A DNA stretch of 6,024 nucleotides from Eubacterium sp. GTDB taxonomy: Bacteria; Bacillota; Clostridia; Lachnospirales; Lachnospiraceae. Below the pieces are notes generated by a model. That model was given only the letters and a program-made list of their open reading frames with translations, had not been told where the DNA came from and ran no database searches. Within the stretch, counting starts at the first letter, position 1, and every line of letters begins with the position of its first letter. The stretch is taken from the NCBI GenBank assembly GCA_021442545.1, contig JABUSX010000150.1:1-6024 (forward strand), in the 5' to 3' direction. Positions 1 through 6,024 of the stretch are shown here, in pieces. Made by a program: the position numbers and the translations under genes.

Positions 1-27
1 TGATTATATATTCATAAAGATATGTTC

Positions 28-1200
28 TCACAAATATATGGCTTTCAGATTTTCCATACGGGCGCGCATTCCGGTAAGCAATGTAGCGACCAGAACGACA
101 GCTGCCATGGATTCCAGAACGACGGCGGCTCGCGGAACAATGACAGGATCATGCCGGCCGTGAATCGAGAGGGATACCTCTTCACCGTTTTTGTTGACAG
201 TCCGCTGAGTCTGTGCGATGGATGGGGTCGGTTTTACTGCGGCACGAATCAGAATATCATTTCCTGTGCTGATGCCGCCCAGGATACCGCCGGCGTGATT
301 TGAGGCCGTACGGATGCTGCTGCGGAAAGAGTGAGATGAAGAATCCTGACCTGCCGAATCTGTTCTGTGTAAAATGCCGTCTGCCTCATCAGACATTTGA
401 TCCTGAACGGAACAGAAAGGATCGTTATTGATGCTTCCGTATGAAGAAGCTGCGGAAAAACCGTCGCCGATCTCAACACCTTTTACGGCTCCGATTGAAA
501 AAACGGCTTTTGCGAGCTGTGCGTCCAGCTTATCAAATACAGGATCACCTGCTCCGGCAGGAAAGCCGGAAATGCGGCAGACGAGGACGCCGCCTGCGGA
601 ATCATGATTTCGCATACAGGTCTCGATCAGTGCCGCTGCATCTCCGGCGGCTTTCGCATCCGGCATGCAGAAGGGATTCAGAGAAATCTGCTCCGGATCG
701 AAGGATGAGATCTTTACGGAACCTATGGACTCCGTCCATGTCAGAAGGGAGACGCCAAGTGCGGAGAGGATTTTACAGGCAACGGCACCGGACATGACGC
801 GTGCAGCAGTTTCGCGGCCGGATGATCTGCCTCCTCCACGGTAATCCCGGAAACCATATTTTGCGTCGTATCCGTAATCTGCGTGACCGGGCCGGTATAC
901 ATCTTTCAGATCTGCATAGTCCCTTGAATGCTGATCGCTGTTTCGGATCATAAGTGATATAGGTGTACCTGTTGTTTTCCCTTCGAAGACTCCTGAAAGG
1001 ATCTGAACGAGATCATCTTCATTCCGTTTTGTCGTATAGCGGCTTTGACCGGGTTTTCTCCGATCCAGGTAGGGCTGGATATCTTCTTCGGAAAGAGAAA
1101 GACCGGCCGGGCATCCGTCTATGACGGCGCCAATCGCTTTTCCGTGTGATTCCCCCCAGGTCGTTGTTTTATAAAGCGTACCGATCGTTGATCCTGACAT
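28..1200 (-). CDS. aroC: Chorismate synthase
   Basis: This enzyme converts 5-enolpyruvylshikimate-3-phosphate to chorismate, the last shikimate-pathway step, using reduced FMN; it is cytosolic. The 390-residue product carries the family signatures: WGESHG at 15-20, RPGHADYG at 103-110 (His19 and His106 match the family's two active-site histidines), GRSSGRETAARV at 124-135, NHAGGILGGISTG at 301-313 and GRHDP at 348-352. The RRKPGQSRYTT stretch near 48-57 resembles the short E. coli-type enzyme. The reading frame stays open for 22 codons upstream of the chosen start. ATG at 1200 is preferred because AGGAGG lies 9 nt before it and the family's conserved N-terminus begins there. The segment between GSINND (255-260) and NHAGG is about 25-30 residues longer than I recall for E. 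coli or clostridial enzymes, and is serine-rich. The gene is divergent from the rest of the window. The function call is very secure. Confidence 0.97.
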   Translation of the reverse strand: MSGSTIGTLYKTTTWGESHGKAIGAVIDGCPAGLSLSEEDIQPYLDRRKPGQSRYTTKRNEDDLVQILSGVFEGKTTGTPISLMIRNSDQHSRDYADLKDVYRPGHADYGYDAKYGFRDYRGGGRSSGRETAARVMSGAVACKILSALGVSLLTWTESIGSVKISSFDPEQISLNPFCMPDAKAAGDAAALIETCMRNHDSAGGVLVCRISGFPAGAGDPVFDKLDAQLAKAVFSIGAVKGVEIGDGFSAASSYGSINNDPFCSVQDQMSDEADGILHRTDSAGQDSSSHSFRSSIRTASNHAGGILGGISTGNDILIRAAVKPTPSIAQTQRTVNKNGEEVSLSIHGRHDPVIVPRAAVVLESMAAVVLVATLLTGMRARMENLKAIYL

Positions 1201-1209
1201 GTCAGACTG

Positions 1210-1215
1210 CCTCCT
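1210..1215 (-). promoter_or_regulatory. Ribosome binding site that fixes the aroC start
   Basis: Read on the minus strand, this is a perfect AGGAGG, separated by 9 nt from the ATG at 1200. It selects that start over the more upstream in-frame ATG at 1266. The extra N-terminal residues the longer frame would add do not resemble chorismate synthase. Confidence 0.85.
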
Positions 1216-1256
1216 GCATGTATAAGATTTTCCGGCTTTTTTCAAAACCTTACAGA

Positions 1257-1285
1257 ACTGTAGCATATCCGGTCCGCATAGGCAA
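1257..1285 (-). promoter_or_regulatory. Weak candidate promoter for aroC
   Basis: On the minus strand, TTGCCT (1285-1280) and TACAGT (1262-1257) are spaced by 17 bp, each matching four of six sigma-A consensus bases. Transcription would begin near 1250 and give a leader of about 50 nt. An alternative pair, TTTTGA (1247-1242) and TATACA (1224-1219), also has 17-bp spacing, but would start transcription inside the ribosome binding site. A TATAAA at 1314-1309 lacks a good -35. None of the three is strong. Confidence 0.25.
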
Positions 1286-1461
1286 TCCGCAGAGGTAAGA
1301 GCCGGCGATTTATATTGTTCGGAATATTGGATTTAATAAGAAAAAAGGTATGTCTGTACAGCAGGAAATCGAAACCTGTTCTGCTTGTTCGGCAGGAGCC
1401 GGAGAAGATATTTCGGCATATTTTACCATGATTCTCCAATTCCCCAGATTGATTTTGAGAA

Positions 1462-1484
1462 TCTTTCCTGTTTTAAAGGAAAGA
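1462..1484. repeat. Perfect 8-bp inverted repeat next to the -35 element
   Basis: TCTTTCCT (1462-1469) and AGGAAAGA (1477-1484) are exact inverted repeats around a 7-nt centre, GTTTTAA. The right arm ends one base before the -35 hexamer at 1486. No T-run follows on either strand, so it does not look like an intrinsic terminator. Its placement suggests a possible protein-binding site controlling the rightward promoter. That role is inferred from position only. Confidence 0.4.
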
Positions 1485-1485
1485 A

Positions 1486-1514
1486 TTGTCGGGATTGTTT
1501 TATGGGTGTATAAT
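1486..1514 (+). promoter_or_regulatory. Sigma-A-type promoter for the rhomboid-like gene
   Basis: The -35 TTGTCG (1486-1491) and a consensus -10 TATAAT (1509-1514) are separated by exactly 17 bp. The expected transcription start is near 1521, giving a leader of about 46 nt before the ATG at 1567. With no terminator visible downstream, this promoter could also serve lysA and possibly pheS-pheT. Confidence 0.7.
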
Positions 1515-1536
1515 GCTTTCGTATGTCTGAAAGGTG

Positions 1537-1558
1537 TTTTTTGCGTAAAAACGCAGGA
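1537..1558 (+). promoter_or_regulatory. Leader hairpin sequestering the Shine-Dalgarno, four-U thermometer-like
   Basis: In the predicted 46-nt leader, TTTTGCGT (1539-1546) can pair with ACGCAGGA (1551-1558) around an AAAA loop. The eight pairs include two U-G wobbles in the U-run. The AGGA that pairs with the four Us is the only plausible Shine-Dalgarno for the following gene, lying 8 nt before its ATG. Pairing of four uridines with AGGA is the defining geometry of four-U RNA thermometers. The fold is read from the sequence; temperature control is inference, and general translational dampening is equally possible. Confidence 0.4.
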
Positions 1559-1566
1559 TTTTTATT

Positions 1567-2577
1567 ATGAATTTTCTTGTAAAATGGGAACAAAGATTCG
1601 GCAGATGGGCGATTCCGAATCTGACCAAATTTATTATTCTGACTTATGGTGCAGGGTACATTCTGGCTCTGATCGGGGCCTTTTCAGGGAATTCTTCCGG
1701 GATTTCATCCCTGCTTGTTCTCTCGCCGTCATTGATTCTGAAAGGTCAGATCTGGCGTCTGTTTTCCTGGCTGCTGATCCCTCCGGGAACGCTTACCTTG
1801 TCGGCATTTGATTTTCTGACCCTGATCATGCTCGTTACATACTACCAGCTTGGTACAGCGCTGGAGCGTGCCTGGGGCGATTTCATGTATAACGTATACA
1901 TTTTTTCAGGACTGATCATGACGGTCGTCGGTGCGTTTCTGCTGTATGCCTTCACGGGTGTGGATTACGGCGGTCTGTTTTCCACCTTCTACGTAAGTCT
2001 GTCCATTTTTCTCGGTTTTGCAATGACGTATCCGGAACAGCGGATGCTCGTTATGTTTATCATTCCGATTAAGATCAAATTTATTGCATTCATTGACATC
2101 TTTTATCTGGTTTATTCCATCGTACAGGCAGCGCAGTACGGACTCTGGCTGCCGGTGCTGGTTATGATCCTTTGTTCCCTGACAGGTACGATCCTGTTCT
2201 TCTTCGGGACAAAAGGCTATGAATTGCTGCGGAACCGTCCGCGACAGAGAGTCTTTAAAAAGAAGGCAAATGACGGAAAGACCATTTATATCCGGCTGCA
2301 GAGGGGAAATCCCGGTGCACAGAATAACGCTCCTCCGCCTGCGGATCAGAAAACTGCAGGTCAAAGAGAGACTTCCGGCGGTCCAAAGATCGATCGCAGG
2401 ATCTTTTCGCCGCAGAGGGACGGCAGCATACATCGCTGTGCAGTCTGCGGGCGTACGGAACTGACGGATCCGAATCTGGAATTTCGTTTCTGTTCAAAGT
2501 GCGCCGGTAATTATGAATATTGTACCGAGCATCTGCACGATCATGTGCATATTCAGATGCAAGGTCCGCAAAATTGA
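1567..2577 (+). CDS. Rhomboid/derlin-like membrane protein with C-terminal zinc-ribbon-like tail
   Basis: The product has 336 residues. The N-terminal part is a rhomboid-fold-like membrane domain with hydrophobic segments at about 20-38, 62-72, 82-97, 109-128, 138-152, 160-184 and 195-213. A WR pair (63-64) in the first loop region is a feature shared with rhomboids and derlins. A basic, Pro/Gln-rich linker (about 221-285) leads to a tail with Cys291, Cys294, Cys309, Cys312, Cys319 and His322/325/327, likely binding one or two zinc ions, probably in the cytosol. The rhomboid GxSG motif is degenerate (YVSL at 142-145), and no histidine occurs before residue 289, so a Ser-His protease dyad is impossible. 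It is therefore probably a non-proteolytic rhomboid relative; its client or partner is unknown. The start is set by the 8-nt-spaced AGGA and the MNFLVKWEQRFGRWAIPN opening. lysA follows after 39 nt. Confidence 0.8.
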   Translation: MNFLVKWEQRFGRWAIPNLTKFIILTYGAGYILALIGAFSGNSSGISSLLVLSPSLILKGQIWRLFSWLLIPPGTLTLSAFDFLTLIMLVTYYQLGTALERAWGDFMYNVYIFSGLIMTVVGAFLLYAFTGVDYGGLFSTFYVSLSIFLGFAMTYPEQRMLVMFIIPIKIKFIAFIDIFYLVYSIVQAAQYGLWLPVLVMILCSLTGTILFFFGTKGYELLRNRPRQRVFKKKANDGKTIYIRLQRGNPGAQNNAPPPADQKTAGQRETSGGPKIDRRIFSPQRDGSIHRCAVCGRTELTDPNLEFRFCSKCAGNYEYCTEHLHDHVHIQMQGPQN

Positions 2578-2616
2578 ACTTTTGTCTTTGTACACAATCA
2601 GGAAAACAGGAGAAGT

Positions 2617-3900
2617 ATGAGTAAGAAACCATTTGTAACGGCTGAAAAACTGGAAGAAATCGTGAAACAGATCCCGACCCCATTTCATCTTTATGATGAG
2701 CGTGGTATCCGGGAGAATGTAAAGGCTGTCTATGAAGCCTTTTCCTGGAATCCCGGATTCCGGGAGTATTTTGCTGTCAAGGCCAATGCCAATCCGTTTT
2801 TGATGAAGATCCTCCATGAATACGGATGCGGATCGGATTGTTCTTCCATGACGGAACTTATGCTCGCGGAGGCCTGCGGCATTACCGGAAATGAGATTAT
2901 GTTTTCATCGAACGATACACCTCCCGCAGAGTATAAGAAGGCATATGAGCTCGGAGGCATCATTAATCTGGATGATTTTACAGATGTGGAGATTCTCGAG
3001 GATACGCTCGGGTTTATTCCGGAAAAGATCAGCTGCCGTTATAATCCGGGCGGATTTTTTGAATTATCAAACGGGATCATGGATAATCCCGGCGATTCGA
3101 AGTACGGAATGACGACAGGACAGCTGTTCAAGGCATTTAAGATGCTTAAGGAAAAGGGAGCAAAGGTCTTCGGGATTCATGCTTTCCTTGCCAGCAATAC
3201 GGTGACGAATGAATACTATCCCGAACTTGCAAAGGTTCTGTTTAACCTTGCTGTTCATCTGAAGGAAGAAACCGGGGCTAAAATCGGCTTCATCAACCTT
3301 TCCGGTGGTGTCGGGATCCCCTACAGACCGGATGAAGAGCCGAACGATATCCGAAAGATCGGAGAAGGTGTACGGGAGGCGTATGAGCAGATTCTTGTTC
3401 CGGCCGGCATGGGTGATGTGGCAATCTACACGGAGATGGGGCGGTTTATGATGGGACCCTACGGCGGTCTTGTTACCCGTGTCATTCATGAAAAGCATAT
3501 TTACAAGGAATACATCGGCTGTGACGCCTGTGCAGTCAATCTGATGCGCCCGGCAATGTATGGTTCCTACCATCATATAACCGTTATGGGAAAAGAAGAT
3601 CTTCCGTGCGATCATGTCTATGATGTGGTGGGATCTCTCTGCGAAAACAATGACAAGTTTGCCATTGACAGAGAACTTCCGGAAATCAGAAAAGGAGATC
3701 TGCTTTTCATTCACGATACGGGGGCACACGGTTTTTCGATGGGATACAACTACAACGGAAAGCTCTGGTCTTCTGAAGTGCTTCTTCATGAAGACGGCAG
3801 CTTTGAAAAGATTCGCCGTGCGGAACAGCCGAAGGATTACTTTGCTACTCTGGATTTCACTCCGGAGTATGCATACATGAAGGAACGCGGCTGGTCCTGA
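2617..3900 (+). CDS. lysA: Diaminopimelate decarboxylase, divergent clostridial type
   Basis: This fold-type III PLP enzyme decarboxylates meso-diaminopimelate to L-lysine, the last step of lysine synthesis, in the cytosol. In the 427-residue product, Lys55 in YFAVKANANP is the PLP Schiff-base lysine. His188 lies where the family's PLP-stacking histidine is expected. GGVGIPY (230-236) is the glycine-rich phosphate-binding loop, and YTEMGR (271-276) replaces the common EPGR. RPAMYGSYH (311-319) is the substrate-side box typical of diaminopimelate decarboxylases. SLCENND (340-346) supplies the partner-subunit cysteine (Cys342), and MGYNYN (375-380) the tyrosine region. AGGAG with 4-nt spacing precedes the ATG. 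It lies 39 nt after the rhomboid-like gene with no terminator between them, so the two are probably co-transcribed. Several motifs drift from the textbook enzyme, so a related amino-acid decarboxylase is a minor alternative. Confidence 0.88.
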   Translation: MSKKPFVTAEKLEEIVKQIPTPFHLYDERGIRENVKAVYEAFSWNPGFREYFAVKANANPFLMKILHEYGCGSDCSSMTELMLAEACGITGNEIMFSSNDTPPAEYKKAYELGGIINLDDFTDVEILEDTLGFIPEKISCRYNPGGFFELSNGIMDNPGDSKYGMTTGQLFKAFKMLKEKGAKVFGIHAFLASNTVTNEYYPELAKVLFNLAVHLKEETGAKIGFINLSGGVGIPYRPDEEPNDIRKIGEGVREAYEQILVPAGMGDVAIYTEMGRFMMGPYGGLVTRVIHEKHIYKEYIGCDACAVNLMRPAMYGSYHHITVMGKEDLPCDHVYDVVGSLCENNDKFAIDRELPEIRKGDLLFIHDTGAHGFSMGYNYNGKLWSSEVLLHEDGSFEKIRRAEQPKDYFATLDFTPEYAYMKERGWS

Positions 3901-3994
3901 ACGTATGAAAAATACGGATATGACGGATCTGTACATGCTATTTTCGGCTTAAATGCTTTAGCAGGGATATAAGAAACACGACAGGAGAAAAAAT
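3901..3994 (+). other. lysA-pheS intergenic spacer
   Basis: This 94-nt gap contains a 5-bp hairpin (CGTAT at 3902-3906 with ATACG at 3912-3916) right after the lysA stop. It has no following T-run, so it is not a convincing terminator. A TATAAG at 3968-3973 lacks a usable -35 element. No T-box sequence is present, and the space is too short for a standard T-box leader. AGGAG at 3983-3987, 7 nt before the ATG, serves pheS. Confidence 0.6.
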
Positions 3995-5026
3995 ATGAGT
4001 GAAGACATCAGGAGCAGACTGGAAGAGATCTGCAGCCGAACCGTAAAATGTCTGGAGGAGGCGGCAAATTCGGAAACTTTGAATGAGATCCGGGTTGCTG
4101 TTCTCGGGAAGAAAGGTGAACTGAAGGAACTGATGAAGGGCCTGAAGGATGTTGCGAAAGAAGAACGTCCCAAGGTCGGTCAGATGGTGAATGAGGCGCG
4201 GGATCTGATTGAACAGAATATCGCAATGGTTCGCGATCGGATCGAAAAAGAAAAAATGCTCTATGATCTTGAGCATGAAAAGCTGGATGTGACGCTTCCC
4301 GGCAGAAAAGCTGAGATCGGACACCGCCACCCGAACCAGATTGCTCTTGAAGAAGTGGAACGGATCTTTGTCGGAATGGGATATGAGGTCGTTGAAGGAC
4401 CTGAGATCGAATACGATGAATATAATTTTACCAAGCTGAATATTCCGGCAGACCATCCCGCAAAGGATGAACAGGATACATTCTATATCAATAAAGAGAT
4501 CGTTCTGCGGACGCAGACATCACCCGTTCAGGCCAGAGTCATGGAAGAAGGGAAACTGCCGATCCGTATGATTTCTCCCGGACGTGTTTTCCGTTCTGAT
4601 GAGGTGGATGCGACACATTCTCCGTCCTTCCATCAGGTGGAAGGGCTTGTTGTTGATAAGAACATCACGCTGGCAGATCTGAAAGGAACACTGCAGGAAT
4701 TTGCCAGGGCTGTTTTCGGACCGGAAACAAAGACGAAATTCCGGCCGCATCATTTCCCGTTCACGGAGCCCAGTGCGGAAATGGATGTCAGCTGCTTCAA
4801 ATGCGGCGGAAAGGGCTGCCGTTTCTGTAAGGGAGAAGGCTGGATCGAAATACTTGGCTGCGGCATGGTGCATCCGCATGTTTTCGAGATGTGCGGAATC
4901 GATCCGAACGAATATACCGGTTTTGCGTTCGGTGTCGGTCTGGAGCGTATAGCGCTGCTGAAATATGAAATTGACGATATGCGGCTTCTTTATGAAAATG
5001 ACATCCGCTTCCTGAAACAGTTCTGA
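3995..5026 (+). CDS. pheS: Phenylalanine--tRNA ligase alpha subunit
   Basis: This is the catalytic subunit of the cytosolic (alpha-beta)2 enzyme that charges tRNA-Phe. The product has 343 residues, the usual length. An N-terminal helical coiled-coil arm that contacts tRNA spans about 1-90. The class II catalytic core follows: LRTQTSPVQAR (171-181), motif 2 with PGRVFRSDEVDATH (195-208), FHQVEGL (212-218), FPFTEPSAEMDV (254-265) and motif 3 GFAFGVGLERIALLKY (309-324). Cys267, Cys270, Cys275 and Cys278 form a likely zinc knuckle absent from the E. coli protein as I recall it but common in Gram-positive PheS. Ala311 falls in the amino-acid pocket region of the GFAFG stretch. The gene ends in TGA followed directly by an in-frame TAA. 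AGGAG lies 7 nt before the ATG, and pheT follows after 80 nt, consistent with a pheST operon. Confidence 0.97.
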   Translation: MSEDIRSRLEEICSRTVKCLEEAANSETLNEIRVAVLGKKGELKELMKGLKDVAKEERPKVGQMVNEARDLIEQNIAMVRDRIEKEKMLYDLEHEKLDVTLPGRKAEIGHRHPNQIALEEVERIFVGMGYEVVEGPEIEYDEYNFTKLNIPADHPAKDEQDTFYINKEIVLRTQTSPVQARVMEEGKLPIRMISPGRVFRSDEVDATHSPSFHQVEGLVVDKNITLADLKGTLQEFARAVFGPETKTKFRPHHFPFTEPSAEMDVSCFKCGGKGCRFCKGEGWIEILGCGMVHPHVFEMCGIDPNEYTGFAFGVGLERIALLKYEIDDMRLLYENDIRFLKQF

Positions 5027-5106
5027 TAAGGATTTTGTCACAGCGGATCTTCAACAGGCACCTCTGTATTTCACAAACGGTGCAAGGCTTGTAAACAGGA
5101 GGATAT

Positions 5107-6024
5107 ATGAACACTTCACTTTCATGGATCAAACGCTATGTGCCGGATCTGGATGTCACGCCTCAGGAATATTGTGACGGCATGACTCTTTCCGGAACAA
5201 AAGTTGAAAATTATACAGAAACGGATGCGGATCTGGACAAGATCGTTGTCGGACGCGTCATGAAACAGGAACCGCATCCGGATTCGGATCATCTTGTGAT
5301 CTGCCAGGTCGATGTCGGAACAGAAACGCTGCAGATCGTGACGGGAGCACCGAACTGCAGGGAAGGCATTCTGACACCGGTCGTTCTTCCGGGCGGACGT
5401 GTTGCAGGCGGACATGACGGGAAAATGACGCCGGGCGGCATTGAAATCAAAGCCGGAAAACTTCGCGGTATCGAATCTTACGGAATGATGTGTTCGATCG
5501 AGGAACTTGGCAGCAGCCGTGAATTCTATCCGGAAGCGCCGGAGTACGGGATCTATATCTTTTCAGAGGACGACGGTGTCGTTCCGGGAGATGATGCGAT
5601 CGAGGCACTGGGTCTTCATGATGTCAATATCGAATATGAGATCACTTCAAACCGGGTAGACTGCTACAGTGTGATCGGAATAGCGCGCGAGGCGGCTGCG
5701 ACTTTTGATAAACCCTTCCTTCTGCCGGAAATCACTCCGACCGGAAACGAAGAAGATGTAAATGACTACCTTACAGCCGAGGTTCTGGATGCGGATCTCT
5801 GCCCGCGTTTCATGGCCCGCGTCGTAAAGAATATCAAGATCGGTCCTTCTCCGAAATGGATGCAGCGTGCACTTGCTTCTTCCGGAATCCGTCCGATCAA
5901 CAATCTTGTCGATATTACGAACTATGTCATGGAAGAATACGGTCAGCCTATGCATGCCTATGATCTGGATACGATCGCAGGCCGCAGGATCGTCGTAAAA
6001 AGAGCCGCCGACGGCGAAAAATTC
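5107..6024 (+). CDS. pheT: Phenylalanine--tRNA ligase beta subunit, 5' part
   Basis: The frame is open from ATG 5107 to the window edge, giving 306 residues of a protein usually near 800, so the 3' part lies outside the window. The visible part has the N-terminal MNTSLSWIKRYV opening. Next is the EMAP-like tRNA-binding (OB-fold) domain at about 40-155, including VGRVMKQEPHPDSDHL (48-63) and GMMCSIEELG (126-135). The start of the B3/B4 editing region follows, with ITSNRVDCYSVIGIAREAAA (179-198) and INNLVDITNYVMEEYGQPMHAYD (264-286). This editing region hydrolyses mischarged Tyr-tRNA-Phe. AGGAGG at 5097-5102 lies 4 nt before the ATG. The 80-nt gap from pheS has no terminator or promoter that I can support, so co-transcription is likely. 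No frameshift is visible. Confidence 0.96.
   Translation, partial: MNTSLSWIKRYVPDLDVTPQEYCDGMTLSGTKVENYTETDADLDKIVVGRVMKQEPHPDSDHLVICQVDVGTETLQIVTGAPNCREGILTPVVLPGGRVAGGHDGKMTPGGIEIKAGKLRGIESYGMMCSIEELGSSREFYPEAPEYGIYIFSEDDGVVPGDDAIEALGLHDVNIEYEITSNRVDCYSVIGIAREAAATFDKPFLLPEITPTGNEEDVNDYLTAEVLDADLCPRFMARVVKNIKIGPSPKWMQRALASSGIRPINNLVDITNYVMEEYGQPMHAYDLDTIAGRRIVVKRAADGEKF

Larger units (their letters stand above)
1201..1566. other. Divergent intergenic region between aroC and the rhomboid-like gene
   Basis: This 366-bp stretch has no gene I can support. The left part holds the aroC ribosome binding site and weak leftward promoter candidates. The right part (1462-1566) holds an inverted repeat, a good rightward promoter and a leader hairpin, each listed separately. 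The middle, about 1286-1461, is AT-rich in places and has only a 5-bp inverted repeat (ATATT at 1312-1316 with AATAT at 1323-1327). No T-box, other riboswitch or terminator was recognised. Confidence 0.7.

Noticed and set aside
1201..1266. N-terminal extension of AroC to the ATG at 1266
   Set aside because: A perfect AGGAGG with 9-nt spacing marks the ATG at 1200, and the extra 22 residues do not resemble the family.
1350..1811. 153-residue plus-strand open frame overlapping the start of the rhomboid-like gene
   Set aside because: It runs through the -35/-10 promoter and leader hairpin, then out of frame into a clearly real membrane-protein gene. Its product resembles nothing.
1906..2433. 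175-residue minus-strand open frame opposite the rhomboid-like gene
   Set aside because: Antisense shadow with no domain and no own ribosome binding site that I can support.
3902..3916. Hairpin directly after the lysA stop as a terminator
   Set aside because: The stem is only 5 bp and AT-containing, and no T-run follows.
3067..3936. 289-residue open frame on the minus strand opposite lysA
   Set aside because: It lies wholly antisense to a well-conserved decarboxylase, has no recognisable domain, and is explained by codon choice in lysA.
4520..5041. 173-residue minus-strand open frame opposite pheS
   Set aside because: Antisense to conserved PheS catalytic motifs. No family resemblance was seen.
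1..6024. Mobile element, CRISPR array, phage, toxin-antitoxin or defence genes
   Set aside because: Every substantial sense frame belongs to a housekeeping enzyme or the one membrane protein. No repeat array, transposase or tRNA gene was found.

Overview
The window looks like ordinary chromosomal core sequence from a Gram-positive anaerobe of class Clostridia, most like Lachnospiraceae. The evidence is moderate G+C, strong AGGAGG-type ribosome binding sites, a four-cysteine insertion in PheS, and lysine decarboxylase and rhomboid-like proteins that resemble Lachnospiraceae versions recalled from memory. No database search was possible, so the family-level placement is an inference.

Layout. 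On the minus strand, bases 28-1200 encode chorismate synthase (AroC), complete. A 366-bp non-coding divergent region follows (1201-1566). It holds a weak candidate aroC promoter facing left and a good sigma-A-type promoter facing right (-35 TTGTCG, 17-bp spacer, -10 TATAAT). A perfect 8-bp inverted repeat sits just upstream of that promoter, and a short leader can fold the next gene's Shine-Dalgarno sequence into a four-U hairpin. On the plus strand come a rhomboid/derlin-like membrane protein with a C-terminal zinc-ribbon-like tail (1567-2577), a diaminopimelate decarboxylase (lysA, 2617-3900), phenylalanyl-tRNA synthetase alpha (pheS, 3995-5026), and the first 306 codons of the beta subunit (pheT, 5107 to the window edge).

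How the genes relate. AroC makes chorismate, the precursor of phenylalanine, and PheS/PheT charge tRNA-Phe with it. LysA makes lysine from meso-diaminopimelate. The theme is amino-acid supply and use, but the aroC gene is divergent and only the four rightward genes could share a transcript. No intrinsic terminator (stem plus T-run) is visible between them, and no T-box leader precedes pheS.

Nothing here amounts to a new multi-gene system. The points most worth a second look are the four-U hairpin over the rhomboid-like gene's ribosome binding site, the loss of all membrane-domain histidines in that protein (so no rhomboid Ser-His dyad), and an extra segment of roughly 25-30 residues in AroC near its FMN-binding region.
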